A DNA stretch of 64,000 bases from Poa pratensis (GCA_947311845.1 CAMZMU010000048.1:24012431-24076430); one strand, 5' to 3'; shown: positions 44,139 through 56,471, numbered from the stretch's first letter. The notes: generated from the sequence alone by a model not told the origin. Made by a program: numbers and translations.

Positions 44139-46202
44139 GGCTACGGCGTATGGTGGCTTGGTGTTCGAAGTGGAGGGCGGCTTGGTGCTTGAAGTCGAGA
44201 GGATGAGTGGTGCGACGAGTGGAGAGGAAGAGAGGTCTATAAAAAGGGCCGGAGGACGCCGTTTGCCCTTCATCTTCAACGTAATGGATGTCGTCGTTTG
44301 CCCTTCGGGTCTCACAACGCGGAGCACACCATTCAGACTGCGACACGGGCTGCTGCTTTACTGCGTTTCTCCGTTCAGACTGCGTCATGGCTGCATCGCT
44401 GCTAATGGCGTAGATGTGACGCTTTACTGCATCGAGAGGTGAGCAGGGCTACGTCGAGGGCGAGGCGGCGAGCAGGGCTGTGGCTGGGCATGCATGCAAA
44501 CGGGCGTCCGTGACTGCTGCATGTTTGTATGCATCGGGCTGGTGAACGGGGCCCGCTGATCAGTGGTCGTGGGTGCATGCAAGTACGTCGTGACAAACAC
44601 ACACGAAGTCAAGCACTCGTACGCTTGTTCCATACACCGCGTCATTCTGTGTCGTTGGATCTTAATGAACGGTCTAGATCGAACGCACGGGCCGATCCAA
44701 ACCCCACCTATCCAGCCAATCAGGGCTCCACGGACCGCGAGCCAATCTGATTGCAGAACGAGCTGAGACGTGGATCGGCGCGCTCATGCCCACGGAGCTA
44801 ACCCGAGCGCCTGATCCCAGCCATCCACGCGCAGCGATCAACGGCCCAGATGGGGGCGGGGTTTCAGACGGAGTTTCCGGGGTTTTGAGGGGTTTTGAGC
44901 TAGGGTTCCAGTAACTAGGGTTAAGCATAACTAATTGAAAAAAATCAAAAAAATATAAAACTTGTGCACAGAGTCTTATTATGTCGTATAGTAACGAGAA
45001 AAAATATAAATATGGTTTACATGCATTTTTATGAAAAAACCTTAAATCAAGTGAGAGATCTCGAACACCTAGCGAAACAAGAAGCCGCTGCCAGAATAGT
45101 TCATCCAACATTGCCTGTAAGTAGACCTTCAATTTGAATAGCAGTTCTCACCAATAACATTTCATGTAGGCAGGTTAGTAAACATTGAATTTATGTAGCA
45201 ATTCTCAGATCTAACATCTGTGTGGTCATGTTAAACTTTATTTCTCAACTATCGTTGATCGGACTTTCAGTTTTCATTTTTTGTCATTCTCTTGTGTATC
45301 TCACACAGATTGGTGACACCGGAAGCAGGCGCCAGATGTGTAACTGAATCAGGTTCACGTCAGTCCTTTGTCTTGTACTAGTTGAAATCGACACGGCGAC
45401 ACGCCGCGCCCTTCATGAGAAATCTGATGTAAGGTTTGAGCGATACGCTGCACCTTTGAGATTAACTCGAACACCCTTGAGATTAACTCGAATGGTGAAG
45501 TGTGTCGAAACATGGAAGTATTACACATCTAACACGGAAGTCTTTGGAATGCTGATGTCCAAAAAAAAATCTGCACAATTATAAATTCTTTTGGTACATA
45601 GTGAAACATGCATGTTGAACAATTGGAGCTTACAAAATTTCAGAATGTGAGCTTTCTAGAGCTATTTGTTCTAAAATGATGAACCATGTGACCTAATAAA
45701 CAAAAATGATGAAAAGAAGTCCATTTGGTCTAGTACGATGAATTGCATCTCTTGTTCAGAACTGAAGTGTCTCAGTTAAACATAAAAAGTGTTGCTTCAG
45801 CTCTTACCTTGTCTCAAGTAGAAGGACCTACATGCGGCATGTCATTGCTAAACTGAAAGGATAGTAAGAGGATAGAGAGCACAAATGCACCTAGAGAGCA
45901 TATAAATATATGCAGCAAATAAATGGTGTAAGAAGCCATTCTACTGATCTACATTACCAGAGCAAAAGAGCTTCAAAGTACATAATCAAGAATAATCAAA
46001 ATTAAGTCACAGCTTGTTATACTACTACACAGACTGCGAAGCAACAAACAGATAATGCTTGAAACAAAAGGGACATTCAAAAAAAGGAGAGGAAGAGCAT
46101 GTGCTCTAAACATGACATCGATCTAATGTGAATCTACGATCAGTTGCGAATCAATCAGAGGGAGTAAATGCTCAAGTTGTTTCCGCTTCGGCCTACACTT
46201 GC

Positions 46203-46259
46203 TCTTGGAAGGCTGCTGCACTGTCACGAATCTTGGAAGGCTGCTGTACTGTCACGAAG
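46203..46259 (-). repeat. Short tandem duplication inside exon-like sequence
   Basis: CTTGGAAGGCTGCTG, followed by an ACTGTCACGAA-type segment, occurs twice within about 57 bp. It lies in a minus-strand segment that follows a GTAG acceptor-like site. Confidence 0.6.
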
Positions 46260-46521
46260 TTTCCGCTTGCATGATACCTACAATAAACCCACTTACGATG
46301 GTTAGAAATATTATGCACGAAGCTGCTAATAATAGATTTGAAATGGAGGAGGTAATAATGGTTTAAAAGGCAAAACAGATGAAAATACAATTAATGCTAG
46401 AACTCATATGACTGAGCAGCGATTGAGCAAGGGCGCCGATCTGGAGGGCAAGCAAGGGAACAGACATCCGAAGTAGAGGGGAAGAGGCGAGAGGATAAGA
46501 GGAGCGTGGAGAGGACAGTAC

Positions 46522-46586
46522 CTTGGCAGTGAAGGTGATGTTCTCGATCTGGCAGTTCCATTTGTCCTCACACTCGATCATGGAGC
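46522..46586 (-). pseudogene. SmD3 exon fragment captured by H3
   Basis: The minus-strand exon of 65 nt encodes SMIECEDKWNCQIENITFTA. It is bounded by an AAATAG acceptor and a GTACTG donor. It matches the Sm-motif region of plant small nuclear ribonucleoprotein SmD3, a core spliceosomal Sm-ring protein, where the exon encodes this same peptide with only Asn/Lys- and Leu/Ile-type changes. The preceding Sm1 exon and the following exon (with the conserved RG loop) are absent nearby, so this is an isolated captured exon and not a working gene. Confidence 0.8.
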
Positions 46587-46677
46587 CTATTTAAACATGA
46601 GGGGAACTATTGGTTGAGGTGACAACAGTTTGCTGGCATTAGCCACATGGAACCTATTTAAACATGAGGGGAACTAC
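46583..46677 (+). repeat. Direct repeat adjoining the SmD3 exon
   Basis: CCTATTTAAACATGAGGGGA occurs twice about 66 bp apart, each copy preceded by TGGA(G/A). The duplication includes the splice acceptor of the SmD3 exon. Confidence 0.8.
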
Positions 46678-47065
46678 CTTCAAGATCCATTAATACATGT
46701 GACGAAATTAAACAATCTTCAAGTCTGCAGCCGGCCTCTGGTTTCTTTTTTCTCCATGGTGAAGGTCAGCTGCCCTGTAGGTAAACAACACTGAGTTAAA
46801 ATTGATCAAATGACAGTTCGCATATTTTAATAGTATTTGGCCTTCATAGTGAATTAAACATACAATGAATAGAGTCCCCGAAGATGCCACCATCTGCCAC
46901 TACTTGATTGTCAGTTTCAAGAAACCTGGTGATAAGAAAAAATAAAAAATATTAAGGATGTCTGATATAAAACCGATAAAGAGAATGCTTAATAGTTGGT
47001 GAAATATTAGAGAACTCATGGTGATCATCTGACAATAACAAACATGTGTAAACTGCACAGGTGGA

Positions 47066-47392
47066 CTATTTAGAGCTATCCTGCTCATATGAATGTATAT
47101 CACTGCCATTGATTTGCGTTGAGGCCATCTGAGTATAAAGAGCAATCGCCTCAATAGCTACACCTGAAATCTTGAAACATTCTGAGTTTCGCACCACCAC
47201 CACGATGGCAACACAACTAAGAATAAAGACATGTAGTATTGTGGCAGCGACAGATTGTTGCTCAACATCCAAAGACACAATCATCTTAGGCAAAATGTAA
47301 AGCTGATCTCTGAAAATTCCAAAAACGTGCCTCAAATATACCTCATATGTGTTGATAAGATTCCGTACCAAATCTTTAGGCCAAGAAACCAC
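47066..47392 (-). other. ORF of 108 aa in H3, possible captured exon(s)
   Basis: The minus-strand frame starts MVSWPKDLVRNLIN and has a hydrophobic stretch (VFILSCVAIVVVV) in its middle. Splice-like sites occur around it, but no family is recognised. It may be partly intron. Confidence 0.25.
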
Positions 47393-47653
47393 AAGATGAA
47401 GGTGGCAAGTATTTCATAATGAAGATGCAGAAGGTTCTATGCATTATTTTCTAGTGACTGTAGACAACCTGATAATTCTAACTACGATGCGCTCATAAAA
47501 TATAGTGATGCACAAAGTATTAGCAAACTAAATCGTTATTATTTTTTGAAGGATGCATGGTTAAGATAACATGCTATACAATTTGGCCTGGATGTGCATA
47601 AGTAGCAAGTATTCAACTTACACAATTTACTACGGAATATGATTTAGAGATTA

Positions 47654-47792
47654 CTGGACGGAGTAGGATGATTTCTCTATTTTAGTAGGCCCTGACCTGT
47701 GTGGTTTTTTTTCTTTTGGCTTCGGCCATGTCATGTTTGCTTCTACTATATCAATATAAAAGGCAAAGCTTTTGCCTCGTTTCAAAAAAAAA
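47654..47792 (+). mobile_element. 5'-truncated LINE with 15-bp TSD
   Basis: This 139-bp retroposon tail ends in a 10-A tract after AAAGGCAAAGCTTTTGCC, a typical LINE 3' end. Perfect 15-bp direct repeats ATGATTTAGAGATTA flank it at 47639-47653 and 47793-47807. It is younger than H3, which it interrupts. Confidence 0.9.
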
Positions 47793-48339
47793 ATGATTTA
47801 GAGATTAGAAGGTACGGCAAGCTCCACCTTTAGTCAGTTCATGCAAAAGCAATCAACAACATTAAATATCCTGCAGAGAAAGTAAAGCACTTTGTGGTAA
47901 GCACTATTGGCAGTACAATTACGATGACTATGGTTCAGTTTTTCACTGTAAGGAGTTTGTGTCTATAAACCATTTTAGAAATTAGTTTCTTCATCGACAG
48001 AGCGAGAGGTAATATTAGCGAGAGGAAATATTCAGACAAATATTCACTGTACTACTCCAAGAACTGAACTAAACTTGGAGTAAAGTGGCAATACCGCATA
48101 CTCCATGGATTTACTGAACACTCTCATTCAAATCTAATCAAACATTACGGATAAGATGGTGAGATGGTTCAGGGACAATTTGACTCGACCCGGGTTGGAA
48201 ACGTGCAAGTCCAGGCCCCAAGAAGCCGTGCGATTTTTAGCATTTGCAGCGGATAAATATTGTTCAGGAACCAATTTTAGTGCTCACGCTGTGTTCAATA
48301 CTCTGAAGAATTACCAGGCAAATAAAGCACACAGATTAG

Positions 48340-48445
48340 AAATATTTAGCCAGCTGTAGTAGAAGTCGATGACCTGCAGCCGGTCAGTGCTCTCGGTCAT
48401 GTTGGTGAACATCACAGTGTGTAACTGCTCCGGCCACGGTGTTGG
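48340..48445 (-). other. Exon-like segment in H3
   Basis: The minus-strand frame reads HTVMFTNMTESTDRLQVIDF, then YYSW. It appears protein-like in composition, and the flanking GC-rich frame continues upstream to about 48847. The family is not recognised; it is probably another captured fragment. Confidence 0.3.
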
Positions 48446-48870
48446 GACAGGGCTAGCACAATGCTTCTTTGGTACGGCGAGATATGAGAAGGAGTTGAGA
48501 CTTAGTAACGCATGGACGGAGGACGTGCATTGGCGCAAGAGATGGCGTTGCCTCGTCCAGCCATTCGTGTTGCCGCGTGTCTCGTCGTCGACACGGACGT
48601 GCTGGTGGTGGAGGATGTGCTTGCTGTTGCCCGTCGAGGAGAAGCCAACGGAGGTCAAGCTCCTTATGTGTGCCCGCCTCTGCGTTGTCGCGGGAGGGGA
48701 CGCGCTGGCGACCAGATGCGGCGGCCGCCGCTCGCCATGGAATCGGAGGATGCGCCGGTGGAGGTCAAGCTCCAGTGTGAGCCCGCCTCTGGGTCGTCGC
48801 GCCGCCTGCTGAGAGAGGATGGAAGAGAGACAGGGAGGATGGGACATAGAGAGGGGTGAGACGGGCGTAC

Positions 48871-49149
48871 CTGCACAGCAGCCGGTGTCGCGCGCCCATG
48901 GTCATCGTCGTGGTCCTCCGCGGCGTAGACTTCGTAGTCGTCGTACTCGTCCTCCGCAGTCTGGATCGGACGAAGAGGGAGTGAGGAGAAGTCACCAACA
49001 AATCGACAAAAATCGCATCACACCACACGGATCTAAGGAAGAACAAACTTCGAGCGAAAGGAAATCGTACCTCCCTCCTCTCTGAGTCTGTCGATCTTTT
49101 TTTTCAGATCGAGACGCTCCTCTTCATTTTTCTCATTCTTCCTGTCCAT
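48871..49149 (-). pseudogene. Two captured exons with charged sequence
   Basis: Exon 49149-49071 begins at an ATG and encodes a charged helix (MDRKNEKNEEERLDLKKKID) ending at a GTACGA donor in phase 1. Exon 48960-48871 has a TCCAG acceptor and a GTACGC donor and, in phase 0, encodes a very acidic segment (TAEDEYDDYEVYAAEDHDDD). The phases do not match, so simple joining gives an early stop. They may come from one gene after damage or from two different genes. The family is not recognised. Confidence 0.4.
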
Positions 49150-49861
49150 CGCTGCCTGGCCGCTTGGGACAGCCACTCTGGCTGGTCAGCCCAAGCTCCG
49201 CAAGCGAGCATCACAGGGTAGCCTCGGTGGTGGAGGGAGCGGCGAGAAGTGGAAGGAGGCGAAAAAAGGAGAAGGAGCGCAGGTGAGGACGCGGGTCGGA
49301 TCTGGCGAGGAGCGCGGCGCTACGCCGCCACCACATCGCCGTCATCGCCGCCGCCTCGAGCTCGGGTGGGGAAATAAGAGGATCCCGCGATCTAGGGTTA
49401 GGGCTCAGCCGATATGTACGAAGGACCTAGTTGTAAATTTCATAGAACGCAAGGTTTTTTTTTTGCAAAAGACGCGGCGGTACTGTTCAACACCGTAGCA
49501 TCTACAGTGACCGAAGCGCGGAGAGAGCGCAGAATTGCGTGTCTTTGATATACTTATTAGTAATGTCCTTTTGACTCCATCCCTCTTCCCTCCTTTAGTT
49601 TATTTACGGCAGCCTGTGATTAATTTGTTTAATGAGCAACTGTAGCGGGCTGTCTGACTCTAGCTGCTAATGGTAGACCTTTTTTCGAGATGTAAAAATA
49701 CCTGGTAATTATATTGAAACCTATAGGACTCACAGTTTAGCCCATTTAGAGCACTGACATTGACTTCTGTAATCAGTCAAAGATGAAACCTCTGAGTCGT
49801 CCAGCCACTTAGAAAGTAAATAACTTTTGAAGATACTTTATTAGAATCTTCTTTGACGAAG

Positions 49862-51007
49862 TGTCGGGGGCTACCCCGGGTAGGGTCAAGTCTTGGCATA
49901 AAGATGAGTTTAAAGATATGCCGAGTTACGGAAAGGGCCGACCTGTTTGGGCCTGGGAGAATCCGAGCTTCATCTTGACCTGGAGAATATGAAGGCCGAC
50001 CTATCTTGGCCCAGAGGGGTCCGAGGTATCCCGTTGGCCTGGGCCGAGGTTCACTGTCCGAGCTATGTTCAGCCGACCTACTACCTCGGTGCTGTGGTTT
50101 GTATGGTGAGTGCAGGAGAAGCTGTTTGAAGGAAGTAATATCCGAGGTGGTCGGATCTTAAGTACAAGACCCGAGGTAAGGAGCGGGAGCAAGACCCGGC
50201 TAACCAAGGCAGGAGGCCGTAGGTCGGGCAGGAGTCAATGCTCCTGTCACTTCCAGCCTGGTACAAGAGCGCCTGACGCGGGAGCGTCTGTCACGGAGCC
50301 TGGCAGAGGCGTGCCCCGGGTTCGGCGGGGCTGCACGTCTCTGACCGCTGACCACGCGAGATCTGGGAAAAGGCTACGAGGTAGCTCTGCCAGGCCACGT
50401 CCTGTCTCTGTCAGAGGAGACATGCTAGTTCTGCCGTTAGGCAACAGGAGATGGGCAGGCCACGTCTTGTCCCTGACAGAGGTACGGTGGTGACCGGTGC
50501 AGAGGCATGGCAACAGTGTTCAGCGAGGGGCACAACGGTAACTCGGCTGGCCTATATAGTGGGCTTCACCCCCCTCCTGCTTGAGGACGGACAGATCGAC
50601 AACAGAGAAAGAAAGAGAGAAAGGAACCTCGGAACACCCCGGAAACACCTCGGATCTAGCTCGGAGTGCCTTCTTCCTCCCGTGTAGCTCCATCTTTTAC
50701 CTCAAGTTCTCACCATTGTATCATCATACAGCTCGAGGAGCAGCTTGTACTTGTCACTTTGAGCTATACACTGAGTAGGATAGTGCTGCAGTAGGGGTGT
50801 TACCTCCACAAGAGGGCCCCGAAGCAGGGTACATCGTGGTGTGCTTTGTGTTCTTGGTTTCTTGTTCTCTCGTTCGTGTTCTTGCGGTTCTTGCGTGTTC
50901 TTGCTTGTGCACTTCTTGAGTGCATAAACCCTCCCCGGATTCCCCCAACGACCATTCGGCCCCATCTTAGCCATACCTATGGCATCTGCCGTGATCCCAC
51001 CACGACA
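49862..51007 (+). repeat. 5' LTR of the Tat element
   Basis: The LTR is 1146 bp, begins TGTCGGGGGCTACCCCGGG and ends CCACCACGACA. It is followed by the primer-binding region. Confidence 0.9.
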
Positions 51008-53500
51008 GTTGGCGCCCACCGTGGGGCAGATTGAGGCGTTGGAGGGAGTTTACATCCGGACGGGCTCAGGCGAGCGTGTTCTTTCCGGGCTTATCGCCAA
51101 GATCGGTGAGTTCACCTTCATCAGCGACAACGCGGGGTGTTTCGCCGGCAAGCCCTTCCCCGAGCATGGCTTCACCATGATGCTCGGCAGCTTCGTCACC
51201 TACGTTGCTGTCGAGGTTGTTCGCGAGTACCCGGAGCAGGTGCTCGTGGACGACGAAACTCCTCTCCTCGCGGCTTTAGGTCGGCGTATCACTCGCCCCG
51301 AGAGCTGCGTGGAGGTGATGATGACTGGTCCGGTTGATGCCGCTGGCAAAGTAGATGCCAGCAAATCCAAGCGGCCGAGGTTGCTAAGGTGAGATCTGCA
51401 AAGCCCAGGCTAGAGAAAGAGCTGCCTGGTACCCCCGAGCTGCAGGGCCGAGGTGCGACCCTGGTAGAGATAGTGGAGACACTGGCAGACCCAGTAAATC
51501 CAGGAGTGGATGTAGTGGTGACTGTGGCCGACCTAGAGGCAAAGCGTGTCCTGTTGCAAAAGGAGGCTGTAGCAATGATGACAGCTAGAGATGAGTTCAA
51601 TAGAGATCTGCGTGAGTACAATGCAGCGAATGGCTTCACCCCGGTAGCAGTTGATACAATAGGGGAGCCGAGGTGCGGCAGAGAGGCAAGGGGCTCAATG
51701 ATGAGATAAACAGGGAGGCTCGACCTACCACCTCGGCTAGGAGTGAGAGTCGCGTGTCGACTGGAAGGCCGGTATATAGTTCCCCTGCTAAGAACCTCAG
51801 AGCTGCCGAGGCAGGCAGGGCCGAGCTATCCGGGTTGACTGGAGATGCATGGCGTGCGCAGCAGAAGCGAGTCAATGAATTAGTGTATGTAGCTAACCAG
51901 CAGAATGAGGCTCTCCGCAGAGCATATGCCGGGGCTGGTGATTCGAGATGGTTTATTCAGCTAGGCCAGTTAGTCAGGTGTCCAAGGGGCAAGCCTCGTC
52001 TCCACTCGTCGGAGGAGCCGATCGAGCCCGGAGTGTCACCTCGGGTCAGAACAAGCAGCTGCAGATGTATGATCCGGTGTTAGCAGCAAAGCAGAAGGTG
52101 GGCCAGGGCAATGCTAGCCGAGCTAAGGGAAACCCCGGCCCAGGTAATGCAAGCCGAGCTAAGGGTAACTCCGGTCAGGGAAATCAGAATGGCGGGCAAG
52201 CAGCGTCGGCTGGCCGAGGTAAACCACCTCCGCCCCCGAGGTATCAGCAACAACCCCGGCCGCAGGGGCAATATCAGCGAGAGCCGGAGTATGTTCAGCA
52301 ACCTCAGAATGTCGGTCAAGGCGATGACCGATATGATGATGGAGACTCGGCCATGGCGCGAGCTGGATACCACAGAGTGGATGGGGCGTTGGGACCTCGG
52401 ATAGGAGCTCGGATGTTAGCTCCAGGCGATGTTCGTAACAAGCTGGATAGAATCTACTTGTCCGAGCAACTGGAGGAGGAAGGCCCTCCTGGTCCGGCGT
52501 GTTTTGGACCTCGGATCATGAAGGAGCCACCACCGCCAGTATCTCAGTTCCAGTTAGGTCGGAACACCAAGCCATACAACGGGAGCACCAAGCCGCAAGA
52601 TTGGCTGACAGATTATGTATCCTCGGTGCACATAGCGGGGGGCAATCGCCGATGGGCGGTCCGGTATCTCCCGCACATGTTGGAAGGTCCAGCTCGGATC
52701 TGGCTGAATAATTTGCCGGAGTATAGTATCAACTCCTGGATAGACTTGGAGCTGGCGTTTAACAGCAACTTTGCTAGTACATACAAGAGGCCAAACCGAC
52801 CTCAGCTCCTGGCAGCATGTAAGCAAGATGATCATGAAACTGACCGAGAATTCTTAACTCGGTGGAGCAATGTTCGGAATTCCTGTGAAGGAGTTGTAGA
52901 GGCACAGGCCATTTCCTGGTTTGCAGATGGTTGTCGACATGGCAGCATGCTGTGGCAGAGGCTCCAAAGAGATATGCCGAAATCCCTAGCAGAAACAATC
53001 CGGATTGCAGATTCTTATGCTCTGGGTGATCCGATGCAGCCAGCAGCAGAGGCAGTGGCACGTAACAGAAGGAGGGAGCCAATAAACAACCGGCTCGGAC
53101 CAAGGTGTAATGACCGCCAAGAGTTCGGACAAAAGAGGAGGGAGCCGGACTACCCATACACCTCGAACCAAGTTGCAGCGGTGAACCCGGATCAGCCCGG
53201 AGCTGGAGGTGTCCAGAGGCCGAAAATCAATGGTCCGGCATTTAGTCCGAACCCGGAGCCACCCTTGACTTATGAATCAATGATAGATGGTCCTTGCTGT
53301 TACCATACGACCGACCCGCGCAAGCCAGCCAACCATTCAACCCGGCAGTGCAGCTGGAACCGCAGAATCAGGAAGAAGGGGCGAAGGCCGGAGGAAACAG
53401 AGCAGGACCACCTCAGAGATTTCAGCCGAGGCCTACCCAAATCTGTCCGGAGCAAATGTTACCCCGATAACCACTGCACCTCCTCCGAGGCCTGCAGCAG
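50979..53500 (+). pseudogene. gag of the Tat element (frame-broken)
   Basis: An open frame starts at ATG 50979, inside the last 29 bp of the LTR, and reads through the primer site. The gag reading then moves through successive -1 shifts near 51390, 51680, 51960, 53375 and 53455. The core retrotransposon gag domain lies at about 52560-53040 (KPYNGSTKPQDWLTDYV, YLPHMLEGPARIWLNNL, LAACKQDDHETDREFLTRW). A Cys/His cluster (CCYHTT, HSTRQC) at about 53297-53355 is the likely zinc-binding site of the nucleocapsid. The segment before the core is Gly/Asn/Gln-rich and repetitive (GNASRAKGN). Confidence 0.85.
51010..51026 (+). promoter_or_regulatory. Primer-binding site of the Tat element
   Basis: TGGCGCCCACCGTGGGG lies two bases after the LTR. 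This is the form seen in many grass Tat elements. I do not assign the priming tRNA. Confidence 0.75.
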
Positions 53501-53539
53501 CAAGGCCCGTGAATGTTGTGAATGTCCGAGGTAATAACA

Positions 53540-56270
53540 ACAACAATGGTGCCGGACCAAGTCAGCAGTATGAATACCCCGGAAATGACTATAGAGAGGC
53601 TCATGCGAGCTATGTGGTCTTTGTGACCGAGCCAACTGACAAGAAGAGCGTGCAGAGGCGTGCCATGGAGGTGAATGCAGTAATGCCGGTGGTGCCGACC
53701 TATATGAACTGGTCTGAGCAGGAGATCACTTGGAGCAGGAAAGACACACCTCGGATCATGCCGAGCCCTGGAAAGTATGCCCTGGTGGTAGATCCGACGT
53801 TGTGTGGGCCTACTAACAATGTGAGGTTTACCCGAGTTCTGGTGGACAATGGCAGTGCCATCAACATCATGTACCGAGACACAATGGTGAAATTGGGCAT
53901 ATCGCCAAATCAGTTGATGCCAAGCAGTTGTACTTTTCATGGGATTGTGCCTGGCGTTTCCTGTGCACCCATGGGCAAGATATGGGTGGATGTAGCATTT
54001 GGAACCAAGGATAACTGCCGAGTTGAGAGTATCGAGTTCGAGGTGGTGGACTTGGAGAGTGCATACCATGCATTGCTTGGAAGGCCGGCTCTGGCCAAGT
54101 TCATGATTTCCACCCATGTTGCATACCTGAAGATGAAAATGCCAGGGCCTAATGGGATCATATCCATCTCGGGTGACTACAAGCGAGCCATTCAGTGTGC
54201 CTCGGCGGGGTCTAATCTGGCCGAGTCTTTGGTGATCGCAGCTGAGAAGAAGAAGCTGCATCAAGTGGTGGCAATGGCGCAGTCAACACAGCTCGGCATG
54301 TCCGGACTGATGAGCCCGGACTCAACTGCAGCATTCGAGGTGCCCAAGGAGACCAAGAAGATCCCCATTGACCCGGAGCACCCAGAGCATATGGCCATCA
54401 TTGGGACCGGGCTGGGCGAGAAATAGGAAAGCGAGCTCTGTCACTTCCTCCGTGAGAATCGGGATATCTTTGCATGGTCGGCTAAGGACCTGCCTGGTGT
54501 TCCGAGGGAGTTGGCAGAGCACTCTTTATTTGTCAGGCCAGAGGTGAAACCGGTGAGGCAACCGACCCGTCGTCTCTCAGACGACCGAAGACAAGTGGTG
54601 CTGGACGAGCTGGCTAAGTTGCTTGCAGCCGGGTTCATTATGGAGGTGCTGCACCCGGACTGGATATCCAATCCGGTCTTGGTGGAAAAGAAGAAAGACG
54701 AGCCAGCCGTGGTCAAGGTGTGGCGCATGTGCATTGACTTCACTAACCTCAACAAGGCGTGCCCGAAAGATCCATTTCCATTACCTCGGATTGATCAAGT
54801 GATTGATTCCACTGCTGGTTGTGAACTGTTGTCTTTTATCGATGCGTACTCTGGTTTTCACCAGATACCACTGAACCCGAAGGATCAAATAAAGACTGCT
54901 TTTATTACCCCGTATGGGGCGTATTGCTATCGTGTCATGTGTTTTGGTCTGAGAATGCCGGGGCAACTTATCAGAGGTGTATGCAGAAATGCCTGCACTC
55001 TCAAATGGGCAAAAATGTGCAAGTGTATGTCGATGATATCGTCATCAAAACTAAGGAGAAACGTACTCTCCTCGAGGATCTCGAGGAGACATTTGTGAAT
55101 TTGAGAAAATATCGGTTGAAGCTTAACCCGGACAAGTGCACCTTTGGTGTCCCGGCTGGAAAGTTGCTCGGATTCCTGGTGTCTAGCCGAGGTATCGAGG
55201 TTAACCCGGCCAAGATCCGAGCTATTGAGAACATGAAGTTACCGAAGTGTTTGAAAGATGTGCAGAAATTCACAGGGTGCCTAGCCTCGTTGAGCCGATT
55301 TGTAGGTCGGCTGGGAGAAAAAGCCTTACCTTTGTACCAGCTCATGAAGAAAAGTACCGGGTTTACATGGACCCCGCAGGCCGACGTGGCGTTCAATGAG
55401 CTGAAAAAGATGTTGTCCACTGCCCCGGTGTTGGCGTCACCATTGCACAATGAGCCGATGTTACTTTACATTGCGGCCACAAACCGAGTTGTAAGTGTGG
55501 CAGTGGTGGTGGAGCGCGAAGAAGGTGGCAGGTCGGTGCAGAGACCGGTGTATTACTTGAGCGAGGTGATCTCTACCTCGAAGCAGAATTACCCTCACTA
55601 CCAGAAGATGACGTATGGTGTCTACCTGGCGGTCAAGAAGTTGAAGCATTATTTCCAGGAGCATCCCATGACGGTGGTGTGCGAAGCTCCAATCTCGGAG
55701 ATCATCGGGTGCAAAGATGCAACTGGCCGAGTTGCCAAATGGGCGATTGAGGTGTCTCCATATGCACCACATTATGAGAGAAGAGATGCAATTAAATCCC
55801 AGGCGTTGCCGGACTTCTTTTGTGATTGGGCCGAGATGCAGTATGAGCCACCCAGGCCGGACTATAATTATTGGAAAATGCATTTTGATGGGTCCAAGAC
55901 AAAGATCGGGCTGGGGGCTGGAATAGTCCTCACCTCGCCGAAGCGAGATCAGCTGAAATACGTGCTGCAGATTCATTTCTCAGCATCAAACAATGTGGCG
56001 GAGTATGAGGCCTTAATCCATGGCCTCAATGTGGCGAAGGAGATCGGTATCCGGCGTGTGAGTGCTTCGGCGATTCCGACCTGGTGGTGCAACAATCTTC
56101 TGGAACTTGGGATGCTCTGGATGCCAACATGGCGTTATATCGGTTCCATGTGCAAAAGATATCCGGGTTCTTTGAAGGGTGTGAATACAGGCATATACCT
56201 CGGACAGAAAATAATGCTGCCGACGTGTTGTCAAAGCTCGGTTCATCTAAAGAGGCAGTACCACCAGGGT
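53540..56270 (+). pseudogene. Protease, reverse transcriptase and two RNase H domains of the Tat element (broken)
   Basis: The protease has LVDNGSAINIMY at about 53837-53872 (active-site Asp-Asn-Gly, a Tat-type variant). An in-frame TAG at 54424-54426 separates it from reverse transcriptase, which continues in the same frame (FLRENRDIFAW, PVLVEKKKDE, MCIDFTNLNKACPKDPFP). A -1 shift near 54945 precedes the YVDD catalytic motif (55026-55037). The first RNase H covers about 55400-55650 and the second, archaeal-type RNase H about 55860-56260 (MHFDGSKTKIGLGAG, NVAEYEALIHGL), with another -1 shift near 56065. The second RNase H is what places the element in the Tat group. Confidence 0.88.
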
Positions 56271-56395
56271 AGCCCTGAATCACTTGAGAACTCCTTCAAT
56301 CAAACCTTCTCCTGAATCCGAATCTATTTTCATCCCGGCGGAGCAAGAGCCCGGACCTGTTCCAATGGAGGTAGACGTCGGGTGCGTTTGGTCGG

Positions 56396-56471
56396 ACCCG
56401 GGGACTGCGTGGCAGAGCTCGGGGACTGCGCACCGAACCTCGGGGACTGCTCATCAAGACTCGGGGACTGG
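56396..56471 (+). repeat. 21-bp minisatellite containing CGGGGACTG, four copies
   Basis: CGGGGACTG recurs at a 21-bp step at about 56399, 56420, 56441 and 56462 between the second RNase H and integrase. In one frame it encodes a heptad-like GDC repeat (GDCVAEL, GDCAPNL, GDCSSRL). The same core occurs at the element's polypurine tract. Confidence 0.8.

Larger units (their letters stand above)
45378..49563 (-). mobile_element. Helitron-like element H3 (minus orientation) with captured exons
   Basis: On the minus strand the 3' terminus is a hairpin CGGCG-TGT-CGCCG (45394-45406), 12 nt, then CTAG (45378-45381) followed by T, a textbook Helitron end. The subterminal word CGCCGCGCCCTTCATG (45402-45417) and the last 60 bp of the right end (GAGCGC-type repeats, TTTGATATACTT, TAGTAA|T) are shared with H2. 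Minus-strand exon pieces inside include an SmD3 exon and at least two further exons. A LINE has since inserted at 47654. No Rep/helicase is visible. Between the named pieces (45420-46190, 47810-48310) I see no gene. Confidence 0.7.

Noticed and set aside
44230..44250. TATAAAAAG on the plus strand as a promoter
   Set aside because: No supported plus-strand gene follows; the nearest frame lies on the minus strand.
48369..48860. Plus-strand ORFs of 115-147 codons in H3
   Set aside because: GC-rich shadows; the minus strand contains the splice-bounded exon-like segments.
54000..54264. Long minus-strand frame opposite the Tat protease gene (53422-54264)
   Set aside because: It is a shadow of the plus-strand protease/gag coding sequence; only the plus frame has the active-site motif.
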